DNA of 60,883 nt from Pedosphaera sp. (lineage in GTDB: Bacteria; Verrucomicrobiota; Verrucomicrobiia; Limisphaerales; SXQI01): contig JANYDC010000069.1 of the NCBI GenBank assembly GCA_025359965.1, forward strand, positions 1-60,883, written 5' to 3'. Positions 8,576 to 17,587 of this stretch are shown here, one piece after another. Below the pieces are notes generated by a model. That model ran no database searches and was not told the origin of the DNA. It was given only the letters and a program-made list of their open reading frames with translations. The position numbers and the translations under genes are program-made. The first letter of the stretch is position 1; each line of letters begins with the position of its first letter.

Positions 8576-10810
8576 ATGTTTGTAGCTATGGCAAAACCAA
8601 AGAAAGCGCGCACAAGGTTAGTCGAAACCCCGCTCATCACCGTTCGTGAGGGCGTTAGCTTGGACAAATCAGAAACCTTTGAACATCTCCTTCAGGAACT
8701 GGAATCGCTAGGCTTCGCGGCGGGGCCACACATCCGCGTTGCTTATCTAGCCAATTGGCCCGCACGTTTGTTTCTTCATGCACAGGATTGCGTCTATGGC
8801 ATTTTGTACGACGATTCACAATACCCGTGGATCGACTTGTTTTCAGTCCGATCCGGCAATGCTGGGACATGTTTCAGCGTCACCAATGCCAACGCTCCAC
8901 TCTTGGGGTTGGTTGCTCAGCGTCCCGCGTACTTTGCCTCCATTCAATACGCAAACCTTAACCCCTCGGCGCTTTATTCCGAATTCCTCCTGAGACGGAC
9001 AAAAGGTCAATGGGATGAAGTTTGCGAGGATTCGGCCTCGGCGGCCTATCAGATAGTCTGCGAGGCGGATGTTCAATGGCAGAAAGAATATTTGGAGCAC
9101 AAGGCGGATGCAGAAGAGGCCATGAAAAGGGTGGTTCTCGACTCCTACGAGCGTGTACGTGCCATCTTAGAAAGAGACGAACTTCACGCCTTCAGGCGAT
9201 TGCTCAAGAAACTGGCGCTTCCCAAGGACAGGCTTCCGCGACTGCCTAGTTCTCTCACTGCTGCAGCAGGTGAGGGGAATATGGAAGTCGTGAAAATGTT
9301 TTTGGCAAGGGACTGGGACATCGAGGAACCTACGGGTTACCGTACACCGCTCACCTACGCCGCTTCCAGAGGCCAGTTGGAGGCGTTCAATTTTCTACTC
9401 CAGAACGGGGCCCGCGCATCAATTCCGGAAGACATTCTCGGAGGGCCTATTACCGCAGCGGCCGAGAATGGTCACATTGAGATTGTAAGGATATTGAATG
9501 CTCTCGTAACCGAGGAGGAAAGGCAGAAGGCTCTAAAGGCCGCTACAGTTGAGGAAAACAATGAGATTATCAAACTTCTTGGAGGGAACCCAATCTCTTC
9601 TCCGGCCAAACGTAAGTCCGAAACGGAAAAGCCGAAGGGTATATGTGCCCAATTTCAGGAGTATGAAATCCTGATGGGAGATGAGCCGGTCGACGAGCGT
9701 TTGATCGGCAAGCCATGGGATGAAGGAATTGCTCGGGCCATCCAAACCGCTGCAACTCCTCTCCTCAAAGCGCGATTGGGTGAGGAGATTAAGGACGAAC
9801 CTAACTCCACGCTCAATTTAGCTGTGGCCACGGGCAGCCTTCTCTTGATTGAGACGGTCCTCAGTTCAACAATCCCAAAGGAGCATTTGTTACAGGCGCT
9901 CATCGACGCCGCCGCGAATGGTTCCCTGCAGATCTGCAAGGTTCTCCTGCGGGCTGGAGCCGATGCAAAAAGCCCAAACGGGTTTGTTGCCCTCATCTCC
10001 GCAGTGGAGTGGGGGCACCCGGATGGAGTACGGTTACTGCTCGACGCGGGCGCGGATCCGAAGGCCCGCACCGAAAGTGGCCAGACCGCGAAGACCGCCG
10101 TACACGGCCCATTCTCCAAAGAGATTGCGACGATGCTTCTCGCATCTGCAATGGTCAAGAAAGGCAAAGCAGCAACATCCACAGTTGGCTATATCAAAGC
10201 TAAAAATACGCAGTCTATTCAGGGCAGGGTCGGGGCTAAGGATTTTCGAGAATTTGTAGGGCACCCAGAATGGGCGCTGGCCTTTGTCCAAAGCGATCCG
10301 GCAACTGTCTGCGCCGCAGTCTCACAGGTATATCCCGGTTGGGTTCGGGAAACCGGGTTACTGGGACGAACCCTGAAACTTGAATTGCCTCACCTGATGG
10401 TATTTCGGTTAAAAAACCATCAGTGGACCGTTCTCGTCCGCTCCGTGGGGTGGCTTGGTATGGACGAGATCAATGGTTTGGCGAATGACGCGACAAAGCT
10501 TTCACGGATGATTAATGTTAGAGTGGTAACGTACCTAGCAGAAGGCACCTCGGCTTGCGAAACTTATGAGGTCTTCGAAAAGGGAAGGAAAGTAGAGGAA
10601 GCACTACGGGGCGACGGAAATGTTTTCAAGTCCTCGCTGCGCAAGAAGCTTCCGGGAACTTGGGATCAATTCCCTGAAGCTTCGTTCCGCGAACTAGGCA
10701 TCTATGTGCCCTGCTGCTGGTTGGACGACGACGGGTACGAGACCAAATTAATCATGACAGGTATTCCAGAGGGGAGCGTAGAAAGTCTCGACGCCTTCTT
10801 GATTCGTTAG
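8576..10810 (+). CDS. Ankyrin-repeat protein with unknown flanking domains
   Basis: This 744-residue protein has no signal peptide and is probably cytoplasmic. Residues 1-215 form an unrecognised domain, with a charged helical stretch near 165-215. Ankyrin-type repeats follow at about 225-325 (TPLTYAASRGQLEAFNFLLQNGA) and again at about 400-530 (LLQALIDAAANGS, VLLRAGADAK, RLLLDAGADPKA). The last 210 residues form a second unrecognised domain rich in aromatic residues. A start four codons later, at 8588, is equally possible. The gene stands alone: it diverges from the dehydrogenase fusion and converges on the oligopeptidase gene. Ankyrin repeats mediate protein-protein contacts. Nothing here indicates a partner or enzymatic activity, and I see no toxin or export signature. 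Confidence 0.8.
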   Translation: MFVAMAKPKKARTRLVETPLITVREGVSLDKSETFEHLLQELESLGFAAGPHIRVAYLANWPARLFLHAQDCVYGILYDDSQYPWIDLFSVRSGNAGTCFSVTNANAPLLGLVAQRPAYFASIQYANLNPSALYSEFLLRRTKGQWDEVCEDSASAAYQIVCEADVQWQKEYLEHKADAEEAMKRVVLDSYERVRAILERDELHAFRRLLKKLALPKDRLPRLPSSLTAAAGEGNMEVVKMFLARDWDIEEPTGYRTPLTYAASRGQLEAFNFLLQNGARASIPEDILGGPITAAAENGHIEIVRILNALVTEEERQKALKAATVEENNEIIKLLGGNPISSPAKRKSETEKPKGICAQFQEYEILMGDEPVDERLIGKPWDEGIARAIQTAATPLLKARLGEEIKDEPNSTLNLAVATGSLLLIETVLSSTIPKEHLLQALIDAAANGSLQICKVLLRAGADAKSPNGFVALISAVEWGHPDGVRLLLDAGADPKARTESGQTAKTAVHGPFSKEIATMLLASAMVKKGKAATSTVGYIKAKNTQSIQGRVGAKDFREFVGHPEWALAFVQSDPATVCAAVSQVYPGWVRETGLLGRTLKLELPHLMVFRLKNHQWTVLVRSVGWLGMDEINGLANDATKLSRMINVRVVTYLAEGTSACETYEVFEKGRKVEEALRGDGNVFKSSLRKKLPGTWDQFPEASFRELGIYVPCCWLDDDGYETKLIMTGIPEGSVESLDAFLIR

Positions 10811-10922
10811 TTTATCAAATCAGTTCGGGCTTGGATAAACTGTTGCCCAAGCTAGGGCGATAAGCCCAACCCAGATTGAACTCCATGTCGGGTGACTGCA
10901 AAGTGGTCTGGGCTAAATGCCG

Positions 10923-10939
10923 GATTCCCGTTGGGAATC
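10923..10939. terminator. Perfect hairpin between convergent genes
   Basis: GATTCCC-GTT-GGGAATC forms a 7-bp perfect stem with a 3-base loop in the 212-bp gap between the converging ankyrin and oligopeptidase genes. It could end transcription in both directions. There is no T-run on either side, so it is at best a non-canonical terminator. Confidence 0.3.
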
Positions 10940-11022
10940 AGGGGCAAGAAATCAAACACGAAGACTAACAGAATAAAAACATCTGGCAGTAGTATCGCGG
11001 CGCAAAAGAAGTTCAGTCCCCA

Positions 11023-13131
11023 CTATTTCCCCAGCGTTTTCAAAACCCATGCGTAGAGGAAAGCAGTTTCTTTGAGGTGATCGTACCGGCCGGAGGCGCC
11101 GCCGTGGCCCGCGTTCATATTAATTTTGAACAGCAGCTCGTTCTTATCGGTTTTCAGGGCGCGCAGTTTTGCGGTGTACTTGGCGGGCTCCCAATACATC
11201 ACCTGGCTGTCGTTGAAGGACGTTTTGACCAGCATGGCGGGGTAATCCTTGGCCTCGATGTTGGTGTAGGGGCAGTACGTTTTCATGTACTGGTAGGCTT
11301 CCTTCTCCTTGGGGTTGCCCCATTCCTCGAACTCAGAGACGGTGAGGGGCAGCGTTTCATCGAGCATGGTGTTGATGACATCGACGAAGGGCACGAGCAG
11401 GACCACGCCTTTGAAGAGGTCGGGCCGCAGGTTGGTGACTGCGCCCATCAACAGGCCCCCCGCGCTTCCGCCCATGATGACCAGCCGATCCTTTGATGTA
11501 TATTTTTTGGCGATGAGGTGCTCGGCGCAGGCGATGAAATCCGTGAAGGTGTTCTTTTTATTCATCATTTTGCCGTCGTCGTGCCAAGGCTTGCCAAGTT
11601 CCCCGCCACCCCGGATGTGGGCAATGGCCACAACCATGCCGCGATCCATCAGGCTCAGCCGGGAGGAGGAAAAATTGACATCCTCGGGAATGCCATAAGA
11701 ACCGTAGCCCTGAAGCAACATGGGGGCGCTGCCATCCAAGACTGTGCCCTTTTTGTAAACCAGTGAGATGGCGACTTTGGTGCCGTCGCCCGCTCTGGCC
11801 TGGAGACGCTCGCTCACATAGTCTGCAGGTTCATACCCTCCAGGAATCTCAGCGCGTTTGAGCAATTCACTTTGGCCGGAGGCGACATCGTAGTCATAAG
11901 TGGAACGCGGGCTCACCAAGGATTCATAGCCATAGCGGAAATGAGTGGTGACCCATTCGGCGTTCTCGGCGGGGAAGACATCATAGGTGTCTTCAGGGAA
12001 CTCAATTTTTTTGCCCTTCCAATTTTTCAGGTCCACCACACGGAGTTGAGGCAGGCCATCCTGGCGTTCCTGTACGACGGCAAAATCGCGAAATAGATCG
12101 ACCCCGGAGAGCATCACTTTCTCGCGATGAGGAATCACCACCGTCCAGTTCTTCGGGCTGGGATCAGCGATGGGCGCAGACACCAGTTGGAAATTGCGGC
12201 CAGCCTTGTTGGATCGGATGTAAAGACGGTCGCCATGCTGGTCAACGTCGTATTCGTGGTCCTTTTCACGGGGCAGGACCATCTTCCACTCCCCCAGAGG
12301 GGCGGCGGCACTCAGAAAACGATATTCGGCGGAAGTCTTGCTGGTGGAACCCAGAAATAGATAATCGCCGCTGCGCGAACGCCCGACCCCGAGATCAAAC
12401 ATCTCGTCCGTCTCCTCAATTAAAAGAGGGTCCTCGCCCAATTTGCCCACGGCGTGACGGTAGAGGCGGTATTGACGCTTGGCGGCGTCCTCCACGGTGT
12501 AAAACAGAGTGCGATTGTCCGCAGCCCAAGCGACTGAGCCTGTTTTTTCGATTTTTTCATTACCCGAGCGGCCGGTCTTCAGATTTTTTACTTGAAGGGT
12601 GTATTGCCTGAACCCTGTGCGGTCGACGGAGTAAGCCAGCCAATTGCCATCATCGCTGACCGCAGCAGCACCCAGGCCCAAATACTTTCCACCTTTCGCC
12701 AGCTTGTTGAGATCAAGGACGATCTGCTCCTTGGCCTTGGCGCCGGCGGAAGCAAGCTTGCGGCAGAGAGTGGGGTATTGCTTTCCCTTCTCGGTGCGGG
12801 AGTAGTAGAGCCAATCACCCTTGCGGTAAGGCACGGATTGGTCGGTCTCTTTAATCCGCCCGAGCATTTCCTGATAAAGGGATTTTTGCAGCGGGCGCGT
12901 CGGTTTCATCGCGGCCTCCGCATAGGCGTCCTCCGCTTTGAGGTAGGCAACCACCTGCTGATTGGTTTTCCCTCGCAGCCAGTGGTATTGATCCACCCGA
13001 CGGTCCCCGTGGACGATATCCACTTTGGGAACTTTTTTGGCTATGGGTGGCTGAATGGATTGCGCGGCAGTAGTCTTGGGCATGGCAAAGAGAAGGAGCG
13101 TCATCAAAAAAATTGAAAAAAAGCGGCTCAC
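11023..13131 (-). CDS. ptrB: Exported oligopeptidase B-like S9A serine peptidase
   Basis: This 702-residue protein starts at a GTG. A later in-frame ATG would remove the charged beginning of the signal peptide, which appears to end at TAA-QS. The N-terminal half is the beta-propeller lid of the S9A family, opening with the YHWLRGK and RIKETDQSVP blocks typical of oligopeptidase B. The C-terminal alpha/beta-hydrolase domain has the nucleophile GGSAGG, an Asp in FNDSQV and a His in NAGHGGASGR, so the triad looks intact. Oligopeptidase B cleaves short peptides after basic residues. The signal peptide suggests periplasmic processing of peptides, whereas the Escherichia coli enzyme is cytoplasmic. 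The gene is single, and no Shine-Dalgarno sequence is visible. Confidence 0.9.
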   Translation of the reverse strand: MSRFFSIFLMTLLLFAMPKTTAAQSIQPPIAKKVPKVDIVHGDRRVDQYHWLRGKTNQQVVAYLKAEDAYAEAAMKPTRPLQKSLYQEMLGRIKETDQSVPYRKGDWLYYSRTEKGKQYPTLCRKLASAGAKAKEQIVLDLNKLAKGGKYLGLGAAAVSDDGNWLAYSVDRTGFRQYTLQVKNLKTGRSGNEKIEKTGSVAWAADNRTLFYTVEDAAKRQYRLYRHAVGKLGEDPLLIEETDEMFDLGVGRSRSGDYLFLGSTSKTSAEYRFLSAAAPLGEWKMVLPREKDHEYDVDQHGDRLYIRSNKAGRNFQLVSAPIADPSPKNWTVVIPHREKVMLSGVDLFRDFAVVQERQDGLPQLRVVDLKNWKGKKIEFPEDTYDVFPAENAEWVTTHFRYGYESLVSPRSTYDYDVASGQSELLKRAEIPGGYEPADYVSERLQARAGDGTKVAISLVYKKGTVLDGSAPMLLQGYGSYGIPEDVNFSSSRLSLMDRGMVVAIAHIRGGGELGKPWHDDGKMMNKKNTFTDFIACAEHLIAKKYTSKDRLVIMGGSAGGLLMGAVTNLRPDLFKGVVLLVPFVDVINTMLDETLPLTVSEFEEWGNPKEKEAYQYMKTYCPYTNIEAKDYPAMLVKTSFNDSQVMYWEPAKYTAKLRALKTDKNELLFKINMNAGHGGASGRYDHLKETAFLYAWVLKTLGK

Positions 13132-13387
13132 TATTCAAGAATAGCCAATGAAGCCAGGGGGTTACAGCAAAAACCAACCAAGTGGAAAGACCTGTTCCAA
13201 TCAGGCTTTCCCCGGGGCACAATGGCTCGGCTTGATTTTAGGGGTTTGTTCCATAGTCTGTGGTCGTGGTGGAATATCAAGCACGGGAAACCAAGTCGCC
13301 ATGCTCCTTAAGATTTCTTATGAGGGCAGAGACAGGATTGCGTCCTGAGACGAATCTCAGAGAGTCGGCCCGAGTCATTTTTTGCCC

Positions 13388-14809
13388 ATGATCTGGTGGA
13401 CACGCCAGCAACTTAGATCCAAGAATCCGCTCACCAGGCAGGACGCCATTCAGCGGCTGATGGAGGAGTCTGGCGATGAGGCTTGGGAGGAGATACTACC
13501 CTTTTTCAAGGATGAGAGCGCTGGCGTGCGCCGCACGGTAGCCCAGCTATTGGGCCGCGTTGCCGACAATAGAGTCCAGCTACCTCTCTTGGGCGCCCTG
13601 CGTGATACGGATCCAGCGGTGCGCGAATCGGCCTTGCACGCCCTTCGCTCGATCGCGAACCAGGATGCGGTGGAAACTTTGGTGGCTGCCCTTAGGGATG
13701 AATCCGTGGCAGTCCGGGGATTGGCGGCCCATTTGCTCAAACAGATCGGCTGGGAACCGGCGGATTCCACGCAAAAAGCCCTGAGCCTTGTGGCCTTGGG
13801 CAAAATCGATCACGCCGCCAGCCTTGGGGGTGCGGCCATTGAGCCTCTGACAGGAGTTCTAAAGTCGGGGATGTATTACCAACGCCGGGCCGCTGTGGAG
13901 GCTCTCAGCAAAATTGGCGATCCCCGCGTGCTCAAACCCTTGCTGGCCTCGCTTAAGGATGAGGACGGTCAAGTCCGCGCCGCCGTAGCCAATGCGGTGG
14001 GGGAATTGGGGGACAAGCGGGCGGTGGAACCTCTTTTGGCGGCAATCAGGGATGCCAATCGGGAGGTACGGGCTCAATGCGCCGATGCCCTCGGCAAGCT
14101 CGGCGATTCCAAAGCGTTTCAGCCCATCATCGGCTTGTTAAAGGATCCACATTGGGAGGTCAGGGCGGCAGCAGTGAGGGCGCTGGGGCGCTTCCGTTCG
14201 GTGGACGCACTCAATCCGCTGGCAGAAATGCTCCAGGACCGCGACCGCGAGGTGTGCGAGGCGGCCGCAACGGCTCTCGAGCAACTTGGGGACAAAAGAG
14301 CCATGGAGCCGTTGATCATGGCGCTCCTTAATGAGCAGGACACTGTGCGGCAGGCGGCCAAAAGAGTGCTGACCAAGCTGGATCGTGATTGGGCCAAATC
14401 CGAAGCAGCCCTTCGCGCAGTACCCAGGTTGAAGGCCGCGCTCAATGACAAGGAGTATGGAGTTCGCCAGTCTGCGGCGGATGTGCTGGCCCAAATCAGC
14501 GATGTGCGGGCCGAGGCTCCTTCAGTGACCAAGCTGGCTGACGGAGCAAGTGCCCGTAAACAGGCTGCGTTTGAATCATTGCTCGAAATGCTGGACGAGG
14601 ATGACCGTGATGTGCGCCAGGCTTCCATCGAAGCGCTGGGCAGACTGAGGGACGGCCGGGCGTCGGAGCGGCTGGTCAAAAAATTGGCTGATCCGGACCG
14701 CTGGGTCCGGCGTGCCGCCGCGCGGGCCCTGCAGGAATTGATGTGGGAGCCCATCACCCACGAGGAAAAGGCTTTATGGCAAGGCATGCGTGATGCGGGC
14801 CTGATCTGA
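13388..14809 (+). CDS. HEAT-repeat (PBS-lyase-type) scaffold protein
   Basis: This 473-residue cytoplasmic protein consists almost wholly of about 13 short HEAT repeats of the PBS-lyase type (DP--EVRAAAV-ALG-LGD-RAVEPLLAAL). One insertion near residues 120-155 has the W-P-----A---V--G pattern often found in such proteins. It has no signal peptide, membrane segment or catalytic motif. The ATG at 13388 is preferred over an in-frame TTG at 13382. It is the first gene of a co-directional set reaching 18238, 67 bp ahead of a receiver-HDOD gene. It may therefore serve as a scaffold or docking protein for that signalling set; this is inference from position. Confidence 0.85.
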   Translation: MIWWTRQQLRSKNPLTRQDAIQRLMEESGDEAWEEILPFFKDESAGVRRTVAQLLGRVADNRVQLPLLGALRDTDPAVRESALHALRSIANQDAVETLVAALRDESVAVRGLAAHLLKQIGWEPADSTQKALSLVALGKIDHAASLGGAAIEPLTGVLKSGMYYQRRAAVEALSKIGDPRVLKPLLASLKDEDGQVRAAVANAVGELGDKRAVEPLLAAIRDANREVRAQCADALGKLGDSKAFQPIIGLLKDPHWEVRAAAVRALGRFRSVDALNPLAEMLQDRDREVCEAAATALEQLGDKRAMEPLIMALLNEQDTVRQAAKRVLTKLDRDWAKSEAALRAVPRLKAALNDKEYGVRQSAADVLAQISDVRAEAPSVTKLADGASARKQAAFESLLEMLDEDDRDVRQASIEALGRLRDGRASERLVKKLADPDRWVRRAAARALQELMWEPITHEEKALWQGMRDAGLI

Positions 14810-14876
14810 CCAAATCAATCCAACCGCTTAAGCCAAGGGGATTTCCTGCCGACGTGGTAAGTAGGAAAGACCAGGG

Positions 14877-16085
14877 ATGAGCCGTAATATTTTGTTGGTG
14901 GAGGGGGATGCCAGAGCGAGCGAAAAACTTGCTTTAGAGCTGCGTCGTGCCACAGGGTGGGGGTTTTCAACCGCGCCCAATGGGACCGAAGCCCTCGCAG
15001 CGCTGAAAACAACCCAATTCGACGCGGTCATAACCAATCTGCAACTGCCTGGGGCCGGGGGATGGCTTCTGCTCAACGAGGTCATGCACCGGCAGCCCAA
15101 GGTCCACCGAATCGTTCTGGCTCAGCTCAGCGATCGGCAGGGGCTTTTGAAATGTGTGGGTGCAGCCCATCAGTTCATCGGACGACCGTGTGACCCAAGC
15201 CGCCTGAGAGCGGCGCTGGAACGGGCCTTTTCCTACGATCTCTGGCTGCCTGATGGTGAAGTGCAGGGTTTGCTGGGACGACTGCCCAAACTGCCCAGCA
15301 CGCCTGAACTATTTTTTCGGGTGGTCAAGGAACTGGAGTCGCCTCACGCGGAAATTGAGGGGGTGGGAAGGTTGATTGCCAAGGACGTGGCCATCACAGC
15401 CAAGCTGCTGCAACTGGTGAACTCAGCAGTTTTTGGAATCAGCCGGCCGCTCTGCAGCGCAGTCGAGGCAGTGATGCACCTTGGCATGGAGACCACCAAA
15501 TCCATGATTCTGCTGGCGCATTGTTTCTCATATTTCGACGGAATTAAGGCGGCTGATTTTTCGGCAGACCACCTTTGGCAGCACTCATTGCGCGTAGGCA
15601 TGCTGGCCAAGGGCATTGCGCGTATCGAGGGCGCTTCAACCGCTGTTTCTGACGAGGCTTACACCGCAGGGATACTGCATGATCTGGGCAAACTGGCCCT
15701 GGTGGCAAATTTGCCGGAGGACTTTGGCGCGGCCATGGCCATGGCCCGCGCGGAGAACATTCCACAGGTTGAAGCAGAGGCGCGCGTTTTTGGCGCATCG
15801 CATGCCGAGGTGGGGGCGTGCCTGCTGGCGACATGGGGATTGGCTCCGGAGATTGTGGAGAGCCTGGCGCTCCATCATGCGCCTTCGCGCCTGTTGCATC
15901 GCTCATTTTGTCCGCTGACAGCGGTGCACGCCGCAAACGCCTTGGAAAATGCGCTAACCAACAACACCAAACCTGTGCTCGACACGGTCTACCTGACCGA
16001 TCTGGGGGTGGCGGATCGAGTCGATGCCTGGCAGGAAATTTTGGAGACCCAACTGTCATCAACAACCGAGGGGGCGTCGGCCTGA
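14877..16085 (+). CDS. Degenerate receiver-HDOD signalling protein
   Basis: The 402 residues comprise a CheY-like receiver (1-120), then an HDOD domain (about 135-340). In the receiver the phosphate-accepting Asp is Asn54 (VITNLQLPG), the acidic pair is reduced to Glu9/Asp11 and the conserved Lys is Arg103. It is therefore unlikely to be phosphorylated in the usual way. The HDOD part has the family blocks LPSTPELFFRVV, LLQLVNSAVFG, HSLRVGMLAK and ILHDLGK. HDOD domains are HD-superfamily relatives that usually act in signalling without known catalysis, although an HD pair is visible here. It begins a four-gene run with gaps of 21, 3 and 5 bp to the following genes. Confidence 0.88.
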   Translation: MSRNILLVEGDARASEKLALELRRATGWGFSTAPNGTEALAALKTTQFDAVITNLQLPGAGGWLLLNEVMHRQPKVHRIVLAQLSDRQGLLKCVGAAHQFIGRPCDPSRLRAALERAFSYDLWLPDGEVQGLLGRLPKLPSTPELFFRVVKELESPHAEIEGVGRLIAKDVAITAKLLQLVNSAVFGISRPLCSAVEAVMHLGMETTKSMILLAHCFSYFDGIKAADFSADHLWQHSLRVGMLAKGIARIEGASTAVSDEAYTAGILHDLGKLALVANLPEDFGAAMAMARAENIPQVEAEARVFGASHAEVGACLLATWGLAPEIVESLALHHAPSRLLHRSFCPLTAVHAANALENALTNNTKPVLDTVYLTDLGVADRVDAWQEILETQLSSTTEGASA

Positions 16086-16106
16086 CCCTCCCTGGCAATC
16101 CACCCC

Positions 16107-17213
16107 ATGCAGACGTCCACCACTTCTTCCCGCCGAATCCTGTTCGTCGATGACGAAGCCTCGTTTTTGGACATGATCAGCACTGCCTTCGGCGCCTGGA
16201 GCAAGGGCGAATGGCAGGTGCTCACAGCCGACAACGCAGGACGCGCACTCAGCCTCCTTCAGGAGCAAAAGATTGATCTGGTGGTGATCGATCTAAACAT
16301 GCCTATCGTCGATGGCGTTCAATTTCTCAGCCTTCTTCACCGCAAGCATCCCAGCCTGCCCAAGGCGGTGCTGACAGGTTTGCTCGGAGAATCGCAGCGC
16401 GCTGCCAGCCTTGCGCAAGGCGCGGAATTGTTTCTGGAGAAGCCCCGCAACCAAGCCGGTTTGGAGAGCGTTTTTTCGATGCTCAACGAACTGGGCAGGA
16501 TGAAACGGGAGTCGGGTTTCAGGGGGGTTTTGCGCCAGGTCGGGTTGCAGGACATCATCCAGATGGAATGCCTGAGCCGCCATTCGGTGGTGCTGGAAAT
16601 TAGTTATGACCGTGTCACCGCCAGGATTTTCATCGAAGAGGGCGATATCGTCCATGCCGAGCATGATGAGAAAAGTGGCGAGGCCGCGTTAAATTCCATC
16701 CTTCATCTCACGGGAGGCGAATTTAATCTCAAGCCTTGGACGGACCCCGGAGTGCGGAGTATCGACGGGCAATGGGAATTTCTGCTCATGGAGGCGGCAC
16801 GTCTCAATGACGAAGCCACGCAAACCGCGAGCGACACCGCTGCCAGGAAGGAGGAGCAAAGGGCGGGAGCATGGGAGGAATACACCCCCGACAGCATTAA
16901 CAATCCACCCGTCGCCCGCTCCACCCCCCGTCGGCGCCCGCGCTTTGATGAACCCAGCCCGCCGATGGTGGAGGAAATGCTGATATGCAACACGCAGGGC
17001 GATCTCCATTACGAGTGGCAATCCAAGAATGCCGAGACGCGGATCACTCTTTTGGAATTTCTCCAGCAAAAATCGAAGCAGCTCACCCTGGGCCTGCCCC
17101 TGGGGACAATCCGGAAATTCGATGCGGCAACCGAGGAGGCGAGAATGATTGCGCTGCTGGGCGGGGAGCGGACCAGCCTCATCACAACGCGACGAGTCGT
17201 CCAGACCCTCTGA
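16107..17213 (+). CDS. Receiver-PATAN (DUF4388) protein with roadblock-like C-terminus
   Basis: This 368-residue protein has an intact receiver at 10-125: acidic pair Asp15/Asp16, phospho-acceptor Asp62 in VVIDLNMP and Lys112 in EKP. Next is a PATAN/DUF4388 domain (about 135-235; FRGVLRQVGLQDIIQME, then GDIVHAEH and GEAALNSIL). A low-complexity linker (240-285) follows. The final 80 residues resemble a roadblock/LC7-like profilin fold (G-LHYEWQ, LLEFLQQKS, LPLGTI). PATAN domains are associated with surface motility and polarity signalling in several phyla. This is the only gene in its operon with a complete receiver, so it probably receives the phosphoryl signal. The kinase is not encoded next to it. 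Confidence 0.85.
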   Translation: MQTSTTSSRRILFVDDEASFLDMISTAFGAWSKGEWQVLTADNAGRALSLLQEQKIDLVVIDLNMPIVDGVQFLSLLHRKHPSLPKAVLTGLLGESQRAASLAQGAELFLEKPRNQAGLESVFSMLNELGRMKRESGFRGVLRQVGLQDIIQMECLSRHSVVLEISYDRVTARIFIEEGDIVHAEHDEKSGEAALNSILHLTGGEFNLKPWTDPGVRSIDGQWEFLLMEAARLNDEATQTASDTAARKEEQRAGAWEEYTPDSINNPPVARSTPRRRPRFDEPSPPMVEEMLICNTQGDLHYEWQSKNAETRITLLEFLQQKSKQLTLGLPLGTIRKFDAATEEARMIALLGGERTSLITTRRVVQTL

Positions 17214-17216
17214 CGC

Positions 17217-17582
17217 ATGCACACCCAACTCAAAGAAGGTCTCGAAACCTGGCTGGACTCAGTCCCGCCGCTGGCGGGTGTGCTTGCCTGCGGCATGCGC
17301 ATGCCGGATCGCTCCACCGTTAATCGAAGTTTCGACGATGGCTTTCCTGACGCTTCTCTGGATAATGCCTGGCGCTGCGTGGCCGATACCCTGCAAGTGC
17401 TGCGCTCCCAAAGGCTGCCTGGCCGCCGCCTGCGATGGACCTATGAGAATCACCTGCTTCAGTGCGCGGTCCGGTCGGATGGCGCGTTTCTGGGCATCAT
17501 CACCACCAGCCAGCGCGAGGAACTCGATGAAATCGGCATCGAAGAAACGCTGGTCGGTTTCACTTCCCTTTCAGTCATTTAA
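17217..17582 (+). CDS. Small roadblock/LC7-like protein
   Basis: This 121-residue soluble protein starts 3 bp after the preceding stop, so translation is probably coupled. It has an N-terminal amphipathic helix (LKEGLETWLDSVPPLAGVLA), a central helix and a C-terminal strand segment (LRWTYENHLLQCAVRSDGA, LGIITT). This pattern suggests the roadblock/LC7 profilin-like fold and is similar in style to the last 80 residues of the protein before it. Roadblock proteins regulate small GTPases such as MglA in bacterial polarity systems. No GTPase gene is present in this window. The family assignment rests on pattern only and is moderately secure. Confidence 0.6.
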   Translation: MHTQLKEGLETWLDSVPPLAGVLACGMRMPDRSTVNRSFDDGFPDASLDNAWRCVADTLQVLRSQRLPGRRLRWTYENHLLQCAVRSDGAFLGIITTSQREELDEIGIEETLVGFTSLSVI

Positions 17583-17587
17583 AAGCA

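Noticed and set aside
14119..14787. 222-residue antisense frame in the HEAT-repeat gene
   Set aside because: The Ser/Ala-rich product mirrors the repetitive codons of the sense strand; a shadow.
13388..14809. HEAT repeats taken as a phycobilisome lyase
   Set aside because: The repeat type is named after those lyases but is widespread; no phycobiliprotein genes or photosynthetic context exist here.
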